Assembly: GCA_032622095.1 (NCBI GenBank)
Contig: CP136067.1
Location: forward strand, 56,397,899-56,461,898
Direction: 5' to 3'
Length of the DNA: 64,000 nt
Source of the DNA: Siphonodentalium dalli
Lineage: Eukaryota; Mollusca; Scaphopoda; Gadilida; Siphonodentaliidae
Shown here in pieces: positions 23,822 through 35,343 of this stretch. A program made the translations under genes and the position numbers. Every line of letters begins with the position of its first letter. Position 1 is the first letter of the stretch. The notes under the pieces are model-generated. The model was not told where the DNA came from and made no database searches. It saw only the letters and a list, made by a program, of their open reading frames with translations.

Positions 23822-24001
23822 TGTACAGATTAGGTTACAGATTAATGTTAGATTGTTTGGGAGAAGGACGAACGCATTTATTTCATTCCGCAGACATCTT
23901 TTAATCCTCGTGAAGCATCTTGGGTATTTCCCATTACACAAACGGTGCTCCAAATACAATACATAAACTAAATAATAACCGGGAGAATATAGAACATTAC
24001 A
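23822..24001 (-). repeat. 3' LTR of the gypsy element
   Basis: 180 bp, matching the 5' LTR except for one base at 23860. The duplicated host ACGAC (23817-23821) lies immediately beyond it. Confidence 0.93.
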
Positions 24002-24015
24002 TCTCTCCCTTCTTT
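24002..24015 (-). promoter_or_regulatory. Polypurine tract
   Basis: On the element strand AAAGAAGGGAGAGA lies directly against the 3' LTR. This is the expected primer for plus-strand DNA synthesis. About 67 bases separate it from the pol stop codon. Confidence 0.88.
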
Positions 24016-24082
24016 ACCAAAACAAAATGAATAACTATTAATGCTCACGAATGCATATATACACATAACGAGATTATGATCA

Positions 24083-27000
24083 TTATAACTGACAAGTTGC
24101 ACATCTCATATGTAAGTAACAAATATCATAATCCTTTAGATACAAAGGCTTCGACCTCATCCTAACAGGATATCGGGCACATTCAACAGGTTCATCTTCA
24201 TGAATATCAGATTGAGGCATATCATTCTGTGAGCTTATGGTATTGGATTTATCGACTGGAGTAGGATCAAAATCAAAATCATCTGCTACTTGTTTAGGTT
24301 CCCGCTGAATTTTGACCAGTTTGAAATGAGAACTATTTCTAGCTTTCATTTCGCTCCCACTCTTAGCTATTACCATTGAACCCCTCGTCTCCACAACATA
24401 AAATGGCAGTGGGTCAAACCGGGGTTGGAATTTTGAAGTTTTTTTGTAATTCTTTATTAGAACCTTGTCACCCACTCTGATATGCGAAGATTTGATATTT
24501 CTCCTACGCTCTGCCCTTTCTTTGATTTTTTGCTTTGAACATTTATCATTTAAATCAATATTTGTTTTCATGGAACGTTTGCCTGGAAGCTGTGGTAATT
24601 TTGAAGTTACTGGGCGACCATATAACACTTCGGCCGGGGCCACTCCAGTTGTACAATGGGGAGTAGATCTATAATTTCTAAGGAAGGCGTACATCACTTG
24701 CTTCCACGGTTTATGTTCAAGTTGAGCAGTGATACATGCCTTCTTTAGAGGTTTCATAAACGACTCTACCTCGCCATTGGCTTCTGGCCATAAAGGCGTT
24801 ACCTTCCGGTGCTGAAACCCCAAACTTTCAGCAAACTTCCGAAACTCTCTACTTTGAAATGGACTTCCATTGTCACTTTTGACGATATTTGGAATTCCAT
24901 GAGAACTAAAAATTCGATCAAGTTTTGGAATGGTGCACATTGCAGATGTACTGGCACAAACTTCAATTTCAGGAAACCGACTACGATCGTCTATAACCAC
25001 TAAGATGTAGCTTCCATCGGTTAACGGACCAAAAAAATCAATACTGACCTCCGACCATGGATGAGCTGGTAACTTTGTCATTTTAATTGGTTCACGAACA
25101 GGATGGTTGACAACTGCCTGGCATGGTGTACATGCCTCTATTGTGTCGGATACCAACTTGTTCATGCCACTAAACCAAACCTTTTCACGCAGCAGCATTT
25201 TTGTTTTGTTTATGCCTTGGTGCCCTTCGTGGGCAAGATCTACAGCACGCTGGTGCAATTTGACTGGTAGAACAATTTGACTGCTCTTTAAAAGTACATT
25301 TCCATTAAAAACAGCCAGCTCATCCTTAATTTTCTCAAATGAGGCTACATCTACACTTTGGTGATTTGAACGCCACACACCGGACATTAAATTATCAATA
25401 ACACATTTTAATACATTATCAGATTCGGTTGCGGATCCTATTTCACTCAATGTCATGGCTTTAGGTACTGCATCGCTTACCAGATAGTGCACAAACTGTT
25501 CGGTGTGATGCTCAATTTCATTGTTTGTTATCGGATCAGGGTGACGAGAAAGATAGTCAGCTGGATTGTCTACACCTTTCTGATACTTAAGTTCAAAATC
25601 ATATGTTTGTAATCGCAATGACCAGCGTTCCAACCGAACAGGGAGTTTTGAATTTGGCTTGCCATAAAGCCCAAGTAGAGGGAGATGGTCTGTAAACACT
25701 GTTACATGTAACCCATGAACATACAAATTAAAATGCTCAAGGGCCCAAACGACTGCAAATGCCTCCCTTTCTAACTGTGATTACCGTTGTTGGACAGACG
25801 TTAATGACCTACTGCCGAAAGATACCACATGGTCATTCTGAACTAGAATGCCGGCTACACCTACAGGTGATGCGTCCACATATAGTTCGGTTGGCTGGTC
25901 AATCATAAAATATGAAAGAGTTACTGAATTGGCTACTTTTTCTTTTAATTGATAAAATGCTTGTTCTTGATTTACACCCCATTCAAAGATTGCATTCTTG
26001 TGCGTGAGTTCACGGAGTGGGGCTGTAAGAGTGGAATAATTTTCAATAAATCTGGCACTGAAATTGAGCATCCCCAGAACACTTTGCACCTCCTTACGAC
26101 ACTTTGGGCTTTCTAGCTGCTGAAAAGCTCGAACTTTGTTCGGGTCAATTGACATACCCTCAGCAGAAAATTGAAGTACATAGAACTCAATGCAAGGTTT
26201 GTTGAATTCACATTTGTCAAAATTTGCAGTCAGACCATTTTTCCTCAAACATTCAAAAATTGCCAACACATCTCTCTCATGTTCGGTCTGACTAGTGCTG
26301 TACACTAAAATATCATCACAATAATTGATAGCATTAGGGACAGACGCAATTGCTTCTTGAAGAAGCTTTTGGAATATCTCACTGGCTGTGTTTATGCCAA
26401 AGAAAAGGCGTGTATATTGAAAATTTCCCACATGTGTGGCAAATGCTGTGATTTCTCTGGATTTGTTATCTAATTCTGCCTGATAAAACGCCTTTCGAAG
26501 ATCAATTTTACTGAACACTTTAGCGCCATTTAACCGATTGACAATATCATCAACTGTTGGTGTGTCATGACGTTCCCGTTTGATGGCCAGATTGGGAACC
26601 CTCATGTCCACGCAGATTCTGACATTATCAGGGTCTTTGGGTTTTGGGACCACAGCAATGGGAGAAAGCCATTTAGTAGGTCCAGTTACTGGCTGAATAA
26701 CACCAGCGGCGCACAGTTCCGTTAATTCTTGTTCGACTTTTTTTCTTGTATGAAAAGGTATGCGTCTACATCTTTGGATACATGGCTCAACATCTGAATC
26801 AATATGCAAAGTTACTGTTTTGTTTTTGAACTTTCCAACACCCTGAAACACCTCAGGATGTTCATGGACATAGTTTTTAATTGCAGGACATTGTTCAAAC
26901 TGATCGGATCGACTTGTATCATCATTGGGTTTAATTGTGCTCGACTCGGGTGTACCACAAGGGTCTATCTTTGAACCATTTGGTTTATCTATGCCTACTT

Positions 27001-28357
27001 CTGACTGGCACTGGTCAGCATAATGAGCAATGGGTTGAGATACTTTTTTGAGCCCCAATATTTGAGAAACTTGGCAACTTAGAAGTGTCGAGTGACCTTC
27101 TTGACTAACAAACATAGTTTCTGAAACCTCACACTCCCCATACTGGAATTTAGCAAAGAATGTGCCAAAAAGTTTAAGTTTATTATTACCGTAGGCTTTG
27201 ATTGAGGTTTCAGTTTGAGATATCTCCGGTTTTGGATTCAAATGTGAGTATGTTGAAAAACCCATGATGCAACAAGTCGCTCCTGTGTCAGCTATTACTT
27301 TTTCTACACACCCACTGATTTTTACAGCAAATATAGGTTTTTCTACAGAAACATGCGAATAACACGAAAATACATATTCATCATCATGATCATTATTTGC
27401 ATATGTTGTATTATTGCATGTGTGCTTTTTTTTAGCACAATCACAAGCCTGATCGTAGTGATCAGCGTTTCTTTGAGGTGAGGTGTCCGTTTGGTTCGCA
27501 TGGTGCGATCGAACTGATCTCGAGACCGAATGTCGATTTTGAAAACGACCCCTTTGCGGCGCACGACCTCGGTTCGCTGCAGACCTTGAAGTACAACAGC
27601 CAGGAATGTGGTTCTTCTTTAAACACCGTGCGCAAGTGACTCCGAACGCAGGACAGTTCTTTTGTCCACCTTGATGTGGCCAGCTTTCTCCGCAGTTAAA
27701 ACATGAGGCACTAGCCTGGCTGCTAGTAGGCCTAGCGGTACGGGTACTGGAATTATTGGCTTGAATAGCGTTTATTCGATCGGATGTTATTTTCATCGAT
27801 TCACTGTGTGCATCGGTCAGTTCCATTGTTCTCGCATAGTCGATTAATTTATCGAGTGTCATTTCGGTATCACACAGACCTTTTTTTGTGACCTTGGTGT
27901 TGGCGCTTCCGGAAATGATCTGCGACTTCAACTCTGCGGCATCACCGTGGAAGCCACATGTGCTTGCTAAAAGTTTTAGTCTCGCATAATATTGGCCCAT
28001 GGTTTCATCGGCTTCTTGATTAGAATGTCTGAATTTATATCTTTGGAATTCCATATTTTCTTTAGGATTGAAAATAATAGTCAGGGCTGCCACAGCTTTC
28101 GTGTAAACATCCTCTGGCTCTCCGTCCTCTTCCTCTGGTTCAACTATTTCCAACGCTTCTGGAGGGATGGTGTCAAAAACATCGTTAAGTTCATCGCCCC
28201 CATAACTTAGCATTAGAGCCCGTTTTCGGGTTGGGTCATCGATGGCGTACGCAACGAAGACAGTTTCGTTCAATCGCCTAATCCACTTTTTCCAACGAGT
28301 TGCAACCATATCGCCGGTGCAGACAAATCTTGGATATGTTGGCATTGATAAAGCCAT
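24083..28357 (-). pseudogene. gag-pol: gypsy gag-pol polyprotein gene, one stop codon
   Basis: A single frame of 1425 codons encodes the polyprotein that packages and copies the element. Residues 1-215 are gag; two zinc fingers follow (C219, C222, H228, C235 and C242, C245, H250, C254). The protease has D-T-G at 357-359. Reverse transcriptase has D619 (KIDL) and YCDD at 679-682. RNase H starts near 820 (D828). Integrase has the zinc-binding H1043, H1046, C1076, C1079 and the core D1107, D1162, E1198 with 35-residue D-E spacing. A TAA at 25781-25783 (codon 859) interrupts RNase H; both sides stay in frame. The start is the first ATG inside the element, 15 bases from the LTR; the frame is open further upstream through the LTR but without an in-frame ATG there. 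There is no frameshift between gag and pol. Confidence 0.93.
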
Positions 28358-28370
28358 ATTTTCGTCGCCA
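28353..28370 (-). promoter_or_regulatory. Probable primer-binding site
   Basis: Two bases inside the 5' LTR, the element strand reads TGGCGACGAAAATATGGC. A TGG start is expected for a site complementary to the CCA 3' end of a tRNA; TGGCGACG would pair with a tRNA ending CGTCGCCA. The tRNA was not identified. The gag ATG lies inside this site. Confidence 0.65.
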
Positions 28371-28372
28371 AA

Positions 28373-28552
28373 TGTACAGATTAGGTTACAGATTAATGTT
28401 AGATTGTTTGAGAGAAGGACGAACGCATTTATTTCATTCCGCAGACATCTTTTAATCCTCGTGAAGCATCTTGGGTATTTCCCATTACACAAACGGTGCT
28501 CCAAATACAATACATAAACTAAATAATAACCGGGAGAATATAGAACATTACA
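28373..28552 (-). repeat. 5' LTR of the gypsy element
   Basis: 180 bp, TGTAATGTTC to AATCTGTACA on the element strand. It should contain promoter and polyadenylation signals, but no clear TATA box is visible. It is followed at once by the primer-binding site. Confidence 0.93.
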
Positions 28553-28557
28553 ACGAC

Positions 28558-30060
28558 CGATACCGAATGGCGCACACACCTGGTATCACAGACATTTCCA
28601 TAAATATATGATGGGTGTATGATTGGAGTAAGATTCGACTTCATAATTCTACGAACTTAGGTTTCATTGTTTTAGTAAAAAAGTCTTGGCCGAATTCCCA
28701 ATTTATCGACAATAAAATTACACATGCAATTGTGCATTGGTCAAACTGAGGTTACACATCATTAAACAACTAACTAAAATATGACAATTATTCAGGTTGG
28801 TAATCCTAGGCATTTGATCATTGTTGAATGATACTTGGTTCATTAAATGTTCAAATATGTTATTTATCTGAGGCAAACAAGAGCGCAACCGATCATCTGT
28901 TGACATATGCAGCAATAGTCAGCAGTAGCCAGTACGCCTATACCATCTCTGCCTATACGCTGAATAATGGGGCACGCACTATAGCAGAGTGCAGACAGAT
29001 GGCAATTTCAATAAATATAAAAAACTCAGAAGTGATCAATGTAATGCATGTGTGTATAACTTTAGCTAAATGAAAACAGATAAGTAATGTTATGCATGAT
29101 TGAAAGATCAATTGACCACATACCTATAAACTGCATCTATATTCTAAATACAATTATTTCATGTGACATTTCAATGACGAGTAAAACTAATTTCGGCCAA
29201 TCTAAATCATACGAATCGGGCCTCTCATTGTAGGACACAAAGGGACAAATCTATCACAGTTATCACTCAAATATATATATATAAGTAAAACATTTGAAAT
29301 GAAAAGCTAAGTAGCATTAATAACATAAACGCCACTAACTTGACTGCATATATAGAACACATCTATTACTATTACTATTATTATTATTACCATCTATGAA
29401 AGCAACAAGCATAAACAGTACTATATGTTTCATATATACACTCTTATATATTATAACGCATGTACATGCATATACATGTATGTATCTCATCTGACATAAT
29501 CTGTAATATTACTATATGATAACCAGAATAGAATGGAATTGAATTGAAATGACTGCGCGAATACAAACACAGTGCCACATTTCGATGGAAATATCAATCA
29601 TTATATAGCCATCGGCCGGTTTTCGAAGATGAATGTATTGTGTCCGGTTCACATATAATCCTAACCAGACAGTGCCGACATATTCCAGCACCGTGTAAGT
29701 ACCTATTTCCAATAGTTTTGCCACTATTTTATGAAAATAAATGTGAGATTTTCCAATCGATAGAACAAAAGGTCGTATGGAGGAAGAACTTATAGCTAAT
29801 TACAGGATGACATACAAAAGCCGTAACCCAGAATAATGCAGCCGGAATGCATTTTGCGCTGCATGAATACAAGCATAACATGTCAGTTAATAGAATAAAT
29901 ATCCGCGGAGTATATTCTTAACAGTTGTATCCATTGTTTCACTTACGTGCTCACAGATACAGGAACACTCGCTGCGTGGCTGGCTTTGATTGGTCAACTT
30001 TTCCCAAAGCGGGAATATCGAGAAGATTTGATTACACCGTGATGTTAAATTACAACTATT
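28558..30060. other. No gene supported; TTA/TAC-rich tract
   Basis: Chance frames only. A short imperfect trinucleotide tract (ATT and ACT units) spans about 29363-29392. TACATGTA-type words are common near 29460, as elsewhere in the window. Confidence 0.45.
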
Positions 30061-30130
30061 TCATGCAGGGGGTCGGATAAAAAGTGCGATACACAATGTC
30101 ACCCCGGGTGGGTGGGTGCCCGAATGCCAA
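30061..30130 (+). repeat. Copy of the CAGGGGGTCGG repeat family
   Basis: CAGGGGGTCGGATAAAA followed by CACCCCGGGTGGGTGGGTG matches the start and GGTGGG/CCCACC character of the copies at 13405-13585 and 31590-31740. The extent is uncertain. Confidence 0.45.
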
Positions 30131-30900
30131 AAACATGTATTCTTCTAGATCTTGCAATTTTTATCCAAATACAATATTTTACTGTGTTTTTAGTTTAAAA
30201 CAGCTTGTATGTGTTCCAGTCTTCTCTGTTGACTAGAAATGAAGCACTTAAAGTAGTTTCCACTCCCCTGATATGTGATAACATTGGTGAAATTCGCTAA
30301 AAAACAATGTTGAAACCCGGTAGGTGCCTATATGATATGTAAACAAACTATGGTTATTTTCTGGTTATTTCTCACAACTGTAAGGACAAGGGTATAATGT
30401 TAGAATAGTACAGCCAGCCATTCAGTTGACAGTTACCGATTCATGCGAATAAAGCGTTACATTTGGAATTGCACTGCTTTGTGCAATAGAACCCCAAAAG
30501 CCCATGTTCTCAAAATTTGTATCAGTAACTTTAAACCTTCAGAGCTATTGTAAGATTATGCAAGGACAAGAGTGTAGCTTATATATTTATAGAAAAAATT
30601 AGGTTGATTAAAATGTATAATCATATCAAAATAATACAAAAGACCAGCCATTTTGTTTCATATCAGCTATTATAAGATCTTGTTCAGTGTCTTGTTTTTT
30701 GTTTTTTTTATTATAAAACTACTAGCTTGCCAGGCAGAACAGAAGTAATATATATATATAGACTCATTTTGGTATTCAGAGTCATTCATGGGTTAAGAAA
30801 GCAGCAGTGGCAATAAAACTGAATGAAACTTTTGTATTGACTGGGGAATGACGTCCCAGATGATAGACATAATTGCATACTCAGATCTCCTCCGATATGC
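30131..30900. other. No feature supported
   Basis: AT-rich sequence with no motifs or repeats noticed. Confidence 0.45.
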
Positions 30901-31298
30901 TTAACCCTTTACCCAACAAACCGGCCAAAACCGGCCAAATAAAGCTTCAACAGCCTAAAATATCTTCGGTCTGTCTCAATAAAACCATACAAATATGGAT
31001 ATCATTGGAACCGGCTCCTTGACCACATTGTGATAGTTACAGTTATGCCCTGTGCCAATGCATTCTCTTATATATGCGAGTCGACCATAGGTCGCCTCGC
31101 ATATATAAGAGAATGCATTGGCCTAAAAAAATCTTTTTTAACACTTTTTACCATTTTTTCTTACATTCTTTAACAATTTTATAATTTTTAATTTGCTAAG
31201 CCAATGCATTCTCTTATATATGCGAGGCGACCTATGGTCGACTCGCATATATAAGAGAATGCATTGGCACAGGGCCGTTCTGTTGGGTAAAGGGTTAA
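30901..31298. mobile_element. piggyBac-like MITE with two internal hairpins
   Basis: TTAA stands at both ends (30901-30904 and 31295-31298), followed inward by CCCTTTACCCAACA on each strand and a further AC.GGCC block. The TTAA target and CCC(T) termini are the piggyBac signature. Inside, 31054-31122 and 31200-31268 are each 69-bp near-perfect palindromes (GCCAATGCATTCTCTTATAT...), inverted relative to each other by their asymmetric centres. It has no coding capacity. An 89-codon frame at 31188-31457 crosses its edge and is not a gene. Confidence 0.8.
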
Positions 31299-31589
31299 TG
31301 ATGCACGTCGAGAGTTAGAGCACTTTCGAAGCGCGCAAGTTTTGCTTGAATGGCCTTGTACACTTAAATTATTAAGACCAGACTGGATCAGATCGAGAAC
31401 TCCATCCACTGCAGTTGTCCAGTGTACGAATTTTGGTAGGACAATCAACATATACATTTTAAAGACTCTGGAAGAGTGAGAGAAAAATAAACGATATGAA
31501 AGGTGCAGAATTCCTCATAGCCTTAGAACACACGTGGACACTGCATAGGACATAGGAATAACAACCTGGCTAGAATGGAAGGCGGACGC

Positions 31590-31740
31590 TAAATGGACCG
31601 AATTTGGAGATGGTTAGGGGTGGGTGTCAAAAATTTGATGGATCAAAATTACATGGAATGGTGGGTGGGTCCCAATATTCTGAAAAAAAAATCAACCTTG
31701 TGTATGAACGTTTTATCCGACCAACCCCTGTTTCATGTAA
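31590..31740 (-). repeat. Reverse copy of the CCCACC-rich repeat
   Basis: On the minus strand it reads CAGGGGTTGGTCGGATAAAA, then GGGACCCACCCACC and GACACCCACCCC, the same block order as 13405-13585. Two overlapping plus-strand frames of 81 codons are by-products. Confidence 0.6.
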
Positions 31741-32506
31741 AGATATATTACGTAGCGTCATTCAAAAACAATACATCACATTGTGCTGTAGGAATATGGT
31801 ATTTGTTCACAGTGTACAATGTATATGTGTGTTTGTAGATCAAATGTGACAGATGGATGTTTCATAATTGGCATTTTCATCAACAAAGAAGTTTATTTTG
31901 AGCGCAATTATACTGTAAATATATATGTGTATAAAGGGCAATGAGTCCCTTTGTTAATTTCTCCCCTATGTGTAGCAAGACATGTTCTGACATTACGCGG
32001 TTCACGCATCCAGTGAAAAACATTCTGATGTCATTTTTATCACTACAGTATACGACTTTCAATGGCATATGAATTCGGAATGTAATCGTATATATTACAT
32101 CATATCTGGTCTCAGAAACAGGCAGAGGGAGCACACACAATAGACTTAAAGGTGTCTTAATTAATTGGAAATGTCCTAATCGAATTGACCGCTTACCAGG
32201 CGAATACAATTCAAAATTTAACAAACATACAACATTCGGTGAGAATGAGAAGAAACATATTTTAAAAACTATATTTAAATGGGTACTGTACGCCATTTTC
32301 AATAAATTCCAGGTAATACCAGCGATCTAATATCGATTATATATAGAAAAATAAGTAATTTGAGTCGCAGATGTATTCTGTATTCTGGAGCTATAAATTA
32401 AATTACGAATTTCAGTGTACAAGACGTAATCAAATTAACTGACGGATAGTGGATTGGGAAACGCGTGGCACACATGATTGTGTACACAAATATGTTGATA
32501 CGGGGC
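31741..32506. other. No feature supported
   Basis: A 140-codon minus-strand frame (31880-32302) is hydrophobic and cysteine-rich without a recognised domain. Its codon use looks like AT-rich chance sequence. Confidence 0.4.
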
Positions 32507-32905
32507 GTAAGCTCAAGCCACTCAGTGACGCTGAATAGGTCACTCTCATCGGTTTTCTGTGATAAAGTTACCCAGGTTCCTGAAATTGTGATAAAGTTAC
32601 ACAGGTTGGAGAGAATTGTGATAAAGTTACCCAGGTTAAGCAAATCTCACAATAAAACTTGATTTAAAAGTGACTGAGGGAAATACTGTTCAGTTTTGGC
32701 AAGTAAAAGCACCGATTAAGCACACATTAAGATTTATAGTAGTACTGTAGCTCGTCATTTTTATCGCAAAAATGAATAATTTGTTGCTAAACATGAAATA
32801 TTCTTAACCTGGGTAACTTTATCACAATTTCAAGGACCTGGGTAACTTTATCACAGAAAACCGATGAGAGTGACCTATTGAGCCTCACTGACTTGAGACT
32901 ATAAC
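32507..32905. mobile_element. TIR element with GATAAAGTTACC internal repeats
   Basis: The arm 32507-32640 is inverted at about 32805-32905: CAATAGGTCACTCTCATCGG and TTTTCTGTGATAAAGTTACC match. The word GTGATAAAGTTACCCAGG is repeated inside the arms, three times on the left and twice on the right, so the arms differ in length by unequal repeat number. The middle 160 bp is unrelated AT-rich sequence. A MITE-like element is inferred; no target duplication was found. Confidence 0.65.
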
Positions 32906-33414
32906 TTAAAGGGGTACGTGGGACCAGTATGCATATAATATAGCATTTAATGATACATTTGCTTGAAAACTGTACACAAATTACTCGACAACGACAATTT
33001 GTATTTTCGCATTCCGGATAATCTGCCATCCGTAACATCTTCGTACTCAACAGACTTTCAAATAATGGAAATCTGGTTACCTTATTCCACGACTCAGAGA
33101 CTATATAAACCAGCAACAACATTTGAGTACAGTATCCATTTAAGAAGTACCATTAAGGGGGAATGAGCTATAAATGCTCTTTCAAATATCATAGATGACC
33201 CATTGCATTGATAACAGAGTCTCTTCGAAAAAGGTTCCTTGGCACGAAAACCGTATCATGAATGGGGTGCTATGTTTGATCTCAATATAGCATACACGTA
33301 TGTGTAGTACTGTTATGTGGTGTCATACCGAATGGGGCATCTTCAAACTTAACATACAATAGTATATGCCGTTTTAAGAGAAAGTCTCGATAATATGATC
33401 CCGACGACAATGTT
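32906..33414. other. No feature supported
   Basis: Unique-looking AT-rich sequence with short chance frames. Confidence 0.4.
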
Positions 33415-33665
33415 GATGGTGACTACCACACGCCCTACCAGTACAGTAGTTCGACACATATTCCAGGTTACGAGTGTTGGCTATAGACTCGATGGTGTCC
33501 ATATAGACGAACTCGATCGACCAGCTTCGCTCCATAGGACAGCTCAATAGTCTCTACATAGAATCCCCATCTTAGCGGCGGGCGTCCTGACAGAATCACG
33601 ACAAGGACGTCGTGTCCCGCGTCCTCGAGGCGACACAGATACCGATCATTTCAATTATTGCGAGA
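33415..33665 (-). other. GC-richer island with overlapping open frames
   Basis: This 250-bp stretch is visibly richer in G, C and CpG than its flanks. On the minus strand one frame is open for about 60 codons (including LEDAGHDVLVVILSGRPPLRWG) and another for about 55 (including WSIEFVYMDTIESIA). Neither begins with ATG. It could be a host exon, a decayed coding fragment or a CpG-rich regulatory patch. I recognise no family and saw no convincing splice sites. Confidence 0.25.
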
Positions 33666-34034
33666 AATAAGATGACACCCAGCCCTGCCGACTGACAGAC
33701 CTTAACGCGACTTATCTGATACCTTAATTTCCTGAATGCATTATCTAGACACCGAATCGTTCACGGTGTTTCATTCAGAATTTGAAGCGTATTTTAGTGT
33801 TGATTGTTCATTCATCAAGTCTTCGTGCATGTTTTTTTCTTTTCCCCGAAATATAATTCGAGACGATATGTCATATACAATGAATGCATGTCAGATTTAT
33901 GGAGGTACGGACTCAGTTTGGGTGATCAGTGCTTCAAATGTGCTTGCTTCCATGAGCGTAAACAAATTCTCATTTCTTCTCGTGATACCATGCGTCGATA
34001 GGGATGGGACATGAATATAAGATCAAGCTTGAAA

Positions 34035-34130
34035 ATAGGTCTCGAGTTTCGCCCATGTCGGGGTTAGAACCCGCGCCAACCTTGTCTTGCAGGTTAAACG
34101 TACATTCCATACCAATAAAGCTGCGCATAT
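34035..34130 (-). repeat. tRNA-like sequence, possible SINE head relic
   Basis: The minus strand contains GCGGGTTCTAACCCCG, a B-box-like T-arm with a 7-base loop, preceded by a possible AACCT/AGGTT anticodon-like stem and a weak A-box-like TTGGTATGG. The acceptor stem does not close, so it is not called as a functional tRNA. Confidence 0.3.
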
Positions 34131-34394
34131 ACAAGTAGTTTTGCGAATCTTAATAACATCGCTTCACATCTGCATGTCAATGGACATGGTTTATTTAAAC
34201 CTAAACAATATGTATACATAATTTGGTAGAGAGACACTATAGGCTGATACATTTATATACGCAATACCGTTAAACAAACTCCATATGCCATAAACTTAAC
34301 AAGTTAGTTATTAAGAATTATCAGGTGTTTTCAGTTATCCGCACATAAGTGAGATAAATGCTATTTATTTCACCAGATCAGCAACACACCATGA

Positions 34395-35225
34395 ACAGTT
34401 TTAGTTTAACTTGACGAAAGTTTGAGCTATTTCTACGGACTGGCGTCCGTCGTCATGCAGTCCGTCAGTCAACAATTTTCTTTGACATACCCTCATTCGA
34501 TCATCACCAAACTCCATATGGATCTTCGGGGTGACATCTAGATGTGAGTCATCGACCCCCCCCCCGACATTCGTTTAAAAATGAGCCATCTTAGATTTTA
34601 AATTTGAATCCATCGGCACACCGTGCAGCCAGCATTTATCGGAGAAATGTTTTTGCATATTTAGGGTCAACTCTAGATGGGAGCTATCGAATTCAAGATT
34701 TTCGATGAAAATACATCGCCGCTGACAGCCATCTATAGTAACTAAATCCTGTGGCACACCTTACATACCATAATTATCTCTTTACCGATCATCACCGAAA
34801 TTCAGATGGATCTTCAGGGTGACCTTTAGATGGGAGCAATCGATTTCCCCCGAAATTCGTTAAAAAACATGGCTGCCAGCACCCATCTTGGATTTAAATT
34901 TGAATCCATTGGCATACCCATGTGGCTCACTTTTATCGGAACAAAAATATGTTTTTAAATGTACAGGCGTGTTTAGGATGAACTCTAGATGGGAGCTGTT
35001 CTTTTCGAATTCCGTTGAAAAACATGGCGGCTGGCAGTCATTTTGGATTTTACTCTTTGCACGCTCTTCCGTCCACACCCTTCATATGATCGTCACCGAA
35101 CTTATCTTCTGGGTGACAACTTGATGGGAGCCATTAAATTTTTCCTAACTTCATTAAGAAACATAGCACCAGCAGCCATTTTTTATTTCACATGTGAATC
35201 ACACCATGCAGCCCACATTTTTATT
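34395..35225 (-). repeat. Diverged inverted copy of the 7.4-kb repeat
   Basis: Read on the minus strand it carries the same blocks as 7360-8960: (A)AGATGGCT words, CATCTAGA, CCCGAAGATCCATATG, GATGATCG and GCCGATGGATTC, about every 160 bp. It ends in the same terminal module (GACGGAC, CGTCAAGTTAAA at about 34410). About five subunits remain. Confidence 0.7.
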
Positions 35226-35343
35226 GGTGAAATGTTTGAAATTAAAATAATGTCATGTACCGGTACACAATACTTACTGTAACTGTTTGACTTCCCTTCT
35301 TCTATATCATTCTATTGACTGCCCCGCATACAATTAATACCAC
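35226..35343. other. No feature supported
   Basis: Short unique stretch. Confidence 0.4.

Larger units (their letters stand above)
23822..28552 (-). mobile_element. Ty3/gypsy LTR retrotransposon, nearly intact
   Basis: A full-length element on the minus strand: 5' LTR 28373-28552, primer site, one gag-pol frame, polypurine tract, 3' LTR 23822-24001. ACGAC is duplicated at both edges (23817-23821 and 28553-28557). The 180-bp LTRs begin TG and end CA, and differ at one base (23860 against 28411). Domain order (gag, zinc fingers, protease, reverse transcriptase, RNase H, integrase) identifies Ty3/gypsy (Metaviridae). A fused gag-pol, paired zinc fingers and short LTRs recall the Mag-like, K02A2.6-related group, but no phylogeny was done. 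It has no envelope gene. One nonsense codon is the only coding lesion seen. The near-identical LTRs mean recent insertion. Confidence 0.95.

Noticed and set aside
23663-23959. 98-codon minus-strand frame
   Set aside because: It is an open frame through the 3' LTR and its flank; the same frame is open in the 5' LTR.
31880-32302. 140-codon minus-strand frame with hydrophobic runs
   Set aside because: Looks like AT-rich chance sequence; no signal peptide or membrane topology that convinces.
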